Part shown: piece after piece, positions 12,401-16,034 of the stretch
Layout of the letters: each line of letters begins with the position of its first letter
How positions within the stretch are numbered: the stretch's first letter is position 1
Assembly (NCBI GenBank): GCA_910589655.1
Contig: CAJUTJ010000014.1
Span: 1 to 16,034, forward strand
Source of the DNA: an uncultured Acetatifactor sp.
GTDB lineage: Bacteria; Bacillota; Clostridia; Lachnospirales; Lachnospiraceae
Length of the DNA: 16,034 nucleotides
Direction of reading: 5' to 3'
Notes under the pieces: generated by a model
What the model was told of the DNA's origin: nothing
Seen by the model: the letters and a program-made list of their open reading frames with translations, nothing else
Databases searched by the model: none
Program-made: the position numbers and the translations under genes

Positions 12401-14536
12401 ATGCCAATGAGATTGAGCGGACTGATGTCCGGAATGGATACGGAGAGTATCATTCAACAGCTTGTAGAAGCTAAGAGCAACAAGGTTAAGACAGCGAAGA
12501 AAGCACAGACTAAGCTGAGCTGGAAGCAGGATGCATGGAAAGACCTCAATACGAAGTTAAAGAATCTTCAGTCAAAGTTTTTGAGTAACATGCGCTTTTC
12601 CACCTCTTACAGCAAGAAGGTGACAAAAGTGTCTAATTCCAGTGCGGTCAGTGTGATCACCGGCGAGAATGCGGTGGACGGCGTTCAGTCATTGGAGATC
12701 AACCAGCTGGCTAAAACCGGTTATCTCACCGGCGGCGTGGTATCCACTGCCAGCGGGGAGGGGGCAACCGCACTGACGAAGGTCAGCGATCTGGCCGGAG
12801 GATTTACCGCTCCGGGCACCATTAACGTGACCACGGGGAACAAATCGGTGGATATCAATATCACATCGGATACCACCATTTCCGATGTGCTGTCACAGCT
12901 CAAAAATGCAGGCCTGAATGCCAGCTTTGACGCAAAGTGGCAGAGATTTTCCATCAGCTCAAAAGAGTCCGGCTCCAAGGGCGACTTTAGTATCACTGCT
13001 GTGGATGCGGGCGGTGCACAGGCGCTTTCCGCTATGAAGCTTCAAGTGAATCTGAACGACGACAAAGCTACTTTGCAGGAATACCAGAAATATGCTGCAT
13101 ATTATGTGTCAGGCGACAGAGCGGCTACCATTGCCAATATGCAGTCCATGATTGACAAGGATGTGGCATCCAGAACGGAGTCTTACCTGAATCAGTATAA
13201 GTCTCTGACGTCTTCTTTGAAATCGGCACAGGATACTATTTCTTCCATTCAGACGAAGTATGCAGGCACCACGCTGGATACGGCAGAGAACTACGAGGCA
13301 CAGCTGAAAGCTAAGAACGATGAAATCGTTGCAATTAATAAGACCCTCAACGAAGATACCGGCATTCTCACCGAGCAGGAGAAGAAGGATCTCCAAGACA
13401 AGGTTACGCAGCTGATTGATGAGACAAAGGATCTGGCCACTAAGAAGGCCGATGCGGAGAGCCTTGCTTCCGCACAGAAATCCGAGACCGAGCTTACAAA
13501 GCAGATTGCAGACGTAGAGAAGTATGTGGATATTACCGCAACTACCGTTGACGGAGAGACCACATATACCGCGACTGCAAAGCAGACTCTGAAAGACGAA
13601 GTGGAGAATCGTTATTACAATAAGGCTGAGATGGCGGCGGATGCCATAGCAAATTACGATCCCACTGACACCTCATCCACAGGCGCTACCAAAGTGTCCG
13701 GTCAAGATGCAAAGATTACCTTAAACGGCGCAGTATATGAGAACAGCACAAATGCGTTTGAGATCAACGGTCTGACCTTTACCGCTCTCAATGAGACTAA
13801 GCCCGGTGAGACCATTACCGTTACTACAGAGCAGGATGTGGACGGCGTCTATGATATGGTGAAGAATTTCCTGAAGGAATACAATTCTATCATCAACGAG
13901 ATGGATAAGCTGTACAATGCCGACTCTGCCAGAGGTTATGAGCCTTTGTCCGATGAGGAAAGAGAGGCAATGTCCGACAGTGACATAGAGAAATATGAGA
14001 AGAAGATCAAGGATTCACTGCTTCGCCGTGACGAGAACATTTCTTCCGTCAGCTCTGCATTGAAGAGTGTAATGTCTTCCGGAATCGAAGTGGGCGGGAA
14101 GACAATGTATCTGTTCGACTTCGGAATTGAGACATTGAGTTATTTTACCGCTGCGGAAAACGAGAAGAATGCATACCATATTGACGGTGATCCTGATGAT
14201 ACCAGCACTGCCGGAAACGCAGATAAGCTGAAGAGTATGATTGCCAGTGATCCCGATACGGTTATCAGCTTTTTCACCAAGCTTTCCCAGAATCTGTACG
14301 ACAAGATGACGGATATGTCTAAGTCGGTAGACGGCGTCCGCACTTTCGGCAGTTTCTATGATGACAAGAAGATGAAGTCGGATTATGACGACTATACTTC
14401 CAAGATCAAGGAGCTGGAAAAGAAACTGAATGATTACGAAGATAAATGGTACAAGAAATTTGCTGCGATGGAGACTGCCATGGCAAAGATGCAGCAGAAT
14501 TCAAGTTCGGTAACAGCACTGTTGGGAGGTTCATGA
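12401..14536 (+). CDS. fliD: Filament cap protein FliD (hook-associated protein 2)
   Basis: FliD forms the cap at the filament tip and helps flagellin subunits fold into place; it may also bind host mucus. The 711-residue product is long for the family (about 470-500 in Escherichia coli and Bacillus). The N-terminal domain starts PMRLSGLMSGMDTESIIQQL (2-21). The C-terminal domain ends in a coiled-coil region (YDDYTSKIKELEKKLNDYED) and a Met/Gln-rich tail. The extra length is a charged, heptad-like insertion at about 285-375 (KAKNDEIVAINKTL through ETELTKQIADVEK). No cysteine is seen, unlike FlgK and FlgL here. AGGAGG (12387-12392) is the ribosome binding site. fliS follows with one base between stop and start. 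Confidence 0.94.
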   Translation: MPMRLSGLMSGMDTESIIQQLVEAKSNKVKTAKKAQTKLSWKQDAWKDLNTKLKNLQSKFLSNMRFSTSYSKKVTKVSNSSAVSVITGENAVDGVQSLEINQLAKTGYLTGGVVSTASGEGATALTKVSDLAGGFTAPGTINVTTGNKSVDINITSDTTISDVLSQLKNAGLNASFDAKWQRFSISSKESGSKGDFSITAVDAGGAQALSAMKLQVNLNDDKATLQEYQKYAAYYVSGDRAATIANMQSMIDKDVASRTESYLNQYKSLTSSLKSAQDTISSIQTKYAGTTLDTAENYEAQLKAKNDEIVAINKTLNEDTGILTEQEKKDLQDKVTQLIDETKDLATKKADAESLASAQKSETELTKQIADVEKYVDITATTVDGETTYTATAKQTLKDEVENRYYNKAEMAADAIANYDPTDTSSTGATKVSGQDAKITLNGAVYENSTNAFEINGLTFTALNETKPGETITVTTEQDVDGVYDMVKNFLKEYNSIINEMDKLYNADSARGYEPLSDEEREAMSDSDIEKYEKKIKDSLLRRDENISSVSSALKSVMSSGIEVGGKTMYLFDFGIETLSYFTAAENEKNAYHIDGDPDDTSTAGNADKLKSMIASDPDTVISFFTKLSQNLYDKMTDMSKSVDGVRTFGSFYDDKKMKSDYDDYTSKIKELEKKLNDYEDKWYKKFAAMETAMAKMQQNSSSVTALLGGS

Positions 14537-14537
14537 T

Positions 14538-14924
14538 ATGGCATTACCTAATGCGTATGTCCAGTATAATAATAGTAAAATTTTGACGGCAAGCCCTGCG
14601 GAGCTTACGCTGATGTTATATGAAGGCGCGATTAAGTTCTGCAATATTGCGGAGACGGCCATTGACCAGAAGGATATTCAGAAGGCTCATGTTAATATAG
14701 TGAAGACTCAGAAAATCGTAGACTATCTCCGGCAGACTCTGGATATGAAATATCCGGTGGCAAAGGACTTTGACAATATTTATGTTTATCTGGAAGACCG
14801 TCTGGTACAGGCGAATATAAAGAAAGACAGAGAAATATTGGAAGAGTGTCTGGGACATTTAAGATCCGTCAGAGATACATGGAAAGAAGTGATGCGCATT
14901 AATCGCGAGAAGGGAAATGCCTAA
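14538..14924 (+). CDS. fliS: Flagellin export chaperone FliS
   Basis: FliS binds the C-terminus of flagellin, stops it polymerising in the cytoplasm and guides it to the export gate. The 128-residue helical product has the usual N-terminal signature with ILTASPAELTLMLYEGAIKF (15-34). The later helix LRQTLDMKYPVAKDFDNIYVY is also typical. GGGAGGT (14525-14531) lies at the fliD end. Its stop codon shares one base with the next start (TAATG at 14922-14926), so it is translationally coupled to the downstream FliT-like gene. The length is standard for the family. Confidence 0.95.
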   Translation: MALPNAYVQYNNSKILTASPAELTLMLYEGAIKFCNIAETAIDQKDIQKAHVNIVKTQKIVDYLRQTLDMKYPVAKDFDNIYVYLEDRLVQANIKKDREILEECLGHLRSVRDTWKEVMRINREKGNA

Positions 14925-15397
14925 TGGAGAATCAACTGACTATTCTGTCCGAAAGCCTTGACCGGAAGATTCAGGTATTGAAGGAGATTCAGCTCTATAA
15001 TGAGAAGCAGGAGCAAAGTTTTCTGTCAGAAACCATAAAATTAGAAGATTTTGATGAGGCCATTGAGGAAAAAGGGCGGCTTATTGAGAAGCTGAATAAG
15101 CTGGACGAAGGTTTTGAAACCGTATACAATAAGCTTGCCGAGGAGCTGAAGGGCAATCGTGAGAAATATAAAGCACAGATTGCGGAGCTTCAGGATAAGA
15201 TTCGTCAGGTGACGGAACTGGGAACTTCGGTTCAGGCACAGGAGAAACGGAACAAAGCGCTGGTGGAAAAGTTTTTTGCCAAAGGGCGGGAAAATATCCG
15301 TCAGGAACGTAAGAATTCCAAAGCGGCTTATAATTACTATAAGAATATGAGCGGCCATTCCGTAGCTTCATCCCATTTTATGGATAGTAAACAGTAG
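14924..15397 (+). CDS. FliT/FlgN-like flagellar chaperone (tentative FliT)
   Basis: The 157-residue product is almost entirely charged helix with strong coiled-coil character (FDEAIEEKGRLIEKLNKLDE, then KYKAQIAELQDKIRQVTEL). Its C-terminus is flexible, Ser/His-rich. No catalytic motif or membrane segment is seen. The position after fliS is that of fliT, which in other bacteria chaperones FliD and can regulate late genes; the EKGRLIEKLNKLDEGF stretch resembles the FlgN/FliT helical core. Direct similarity to enterobacterial FliT is not obvious by eye, so the name rests on context. It overlaps fliS by one base and is the last gene before a strong terminator. Confidence 0.65.
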   Translation: MENQLTILSESLDRKIQVLKEIQLYNEKQEQSFLSETIKLEDFDEAIEEKGRLIEKLNKLDEGFETVYNKLAEELKGNREKYKAQIAELQDKIRQVTELGTSVQAQEKRNKALVEKFFAKGRENIRQERKNSKAAYNYYKNMSGHSVASSHFMDSKQ

Positions 15398-15403
15398 TTT
15401 ATT

Positions 15404-15437
15404 ACCGGCTGTACAGGGTTTCTGTGCAGCCGGTTTT
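15404..15437 (+). terminator. Rho-independent terminator ending the flagellar operon
   Basis: A 13-bp stem pairs 15404-15416 with 15422-15434 (CCGGCTGTACAG with CTGTGCAGCCGG, one G-U pair) around a 5-base loop, followed by TTTTCTC. It starts 7 bases after the FliT-like stop and separates the operon from the flagellin gene. Confidence 0.92.
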
Positions 15438-15463
15438 CTCACTTTTCTCACGCTTCCGGACAT

Positions 15464-15502
15464 GCCGCTAATGGCGGCACATACATTCAATGAATTGCCG
15501 CT
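15464..15502. repeat. REP-like palindromic element
   Basis: GCCGC (15464-15468) pairs with GCGGC (15474-15478). An ATTCA-A-TGAAT palindrome (15485-15495) and a partial GCCGCTGATG copy follow. The combination of GCCGCYRATGGCGGC and ATTCA-type palindromes also appears at 9353-9397. Confidence 0.5.
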
Positions 15503-15542
15503 GATGTGGGAAAATCTTTTGCATAAATTTTTAAAAAGGCTC

Positions 15543-15569
15543 TAAAGTATGAGCTTCGATATCCGATAT
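15543..15569 (+). promoter_or_regulatory. Sigma-28 (FliA/SigD) type promoter for flagellin
   Basis: TAAA (15543-15546), exactly 15 bases, then TCCGATAT (15562-15569) differs from the SigD consensus TAAA-N15-GCCGATAT at a single base. Transcription would start near 15576, giving a leader of about 180 nt before the flagellin ATG. Confidence 0.93.
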
Positions 15570-15715
15570 ATATAACAAGCAAGGTAATGAATAAAAATTC
15601 AGGTACTTTCTAAAAACGTAATCAGGAATCGAGCCGCACAATCGAAATTTGGTTACAATAACAATTGCCATGAGCTCGACCGGTGCGAATCGAAGGAACG
15701 GCAAGCAAAAACGAT

Positions 15716-15751
15716 ATGCCGCAGGGAAGCGGTATTGAAATTCAAGGAGGA
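15716..15751 (+). promoter_or_regulatory. Predicted CsrA-binding sites in the flagellin leader
   Basis: ATGCCGC (15716-15722) pairs with GCGGTAT (15729-15735, one G-U pair) and presents AGGGAA in the loop, with GGA at 15725-15727. This is the classic CsrA-type GGA-in-loop hairpin. The second GGA cluster (15746-15751) is the Shine-Dalgarno AAGGAGG itself. This two-site layout matches the known hag leader of Bacillus subtilis, where CsrA on both sites blocks the ribosome. Further GGA triplets lie at 15625 and 15695. Confidence 0.72.
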
Positions 15752-15758
15752 ATATATT

Positions 15759-16034
15759 ATGGTAGTACAACACAACTTACGCGCAATAAACTCTAACAGA
15801 CAGCTCGGCTTGACCAGCTCAGCTCAGAACAAATCCACCGAGAAATTGTCTTCCGGCTATAAGATCAACCGTGCGGCAGACGATGCAGCAGGTTTGGCAA
15901 TCAGCGAGAAGATGAGACGTCAGGTGAGAGGCCTTACACAGGCATCCGCAAATGCACAGGACGGCGTATCCTGCGTACAGACGGCTGAAGGCGCTTTGAA
16001 CGAAGTACATGATATGCTTCAGAGAATGAACGAG
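15759..16034 (+). CDS. hag: Flagellin, N-terminal part (cut by window end)
   Basis: Flagellin is the filament subunit, exported and polymerised under the FliD cap. Ninety-two residues are visible. MVVQHNLRAINSNRQLG opens the D0 domain. The near-universal motif KLSSGYKINRAADDAAGLAI lies at 30-48, with QTAEGALNEVHDMLQRMNE at the window end, where the D1 region recognised by host TLR5 begins. ATG 15759 has AAGGAGG (15744-15750) eight bases upstream. It is a single transcription unit with its own sigma-28-type promoter and a CsrA-type leader. Cys72 (in GVSCVQTAEG) is unusual, since flagellins commonly lack cysteine. The gene could equally be called fliC. Confidence 0.96.
   Translation, partial: MVVQHNLRAINSNRQLGLTSSAQNKSTEKLSSGYKINRAADDAAGLAISEKMRRQVRGLTQASANAQDGVSCVQTAEGALNEVHDMLQRMNE

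Overview
The window looks like the chromosome of a motile, anaerobic Lachnospiraceae-type Firmicute (Clostridia). The grounds are the gene order of the late flagellar cluster, the FliW/CsrA pair, sigma-D (sigma-28) type promoters, a CIRCE operator, strong AGGAGG ribosome binding sites, and a flagellin N-terminus of the kind seen in Roseburia and its relatives. The genus cannot be fixed from the sequence alone.

Bases 1-2150 are a decayed, repeat-rich stretch. A long imperfect palindrome at the left edge (1-121) and a hairpin repeat (about 170-290) precede a broken Thg1-family tRNA(His) guanylyltransferase gene. That gene meets a convergent, truncated VanZ-like gene head-on; both lose their 3' ends at the same point (about 1018-1026), which suggests one deletion. 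A second copy of the hairpin repeat (about 1395-1600) and a doubtful small ORF follow.

Bases 2152-3183 are a heat-shock unit. A perfect CIRCE operator is built into a sigma-A promoter. A roughly 370-nt leader follows, carrying six tandem 39-bp units, then an Hsp20 small heat-shock gene and a strong terminator. The 97-codon frame through the repeats stops 3 nt before the hsp20 ATG.

Bases 3184-4365 hold a structured intergenic stretch and an intracellular-looking GH43 glycosidase, which fits a plant-polysaccharide user.

Bases 4388-15437 are the late flagellar cluster behind a sigma-28-type promoter: flgM, flgN, two tandem flgK paralogues, flgL, fliW, csrA, flaG, fliD, fliS and a FliT-like chaperone gene, closed by a strong terminator. 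These encode the anti-sigma factor, the hook-filament junction proteins, the filament cap, export chaperones and the FliW-CsrA switch. A hairpin-rich 250-bp gap lies between the second flgK and flgL. A terminator-like hairpin lies between csrA and flaG.

Bases 15438-16034 hold the flagellin gene, cut by the window end. It has its own sigma-28-type promoter and a leader of about 180 nt. Just upstream of the start is a GGA-loop hairpin, followed by a GGA-rich Shine-Dalgarno, matching the two-site CsrA repression layout known for Bacillus subtilis hag. The regulator (csrA), its antagonist (fliW), the target (flagellin leader) and the anti-sigma factor (flgM) therefore all sit in this window. I see no wholly new system. 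The most unusual pieces are the repeat-bearing hsp20 leader, the thg1/vanZ deletion scar and the families of intergenic hairpin repeats.
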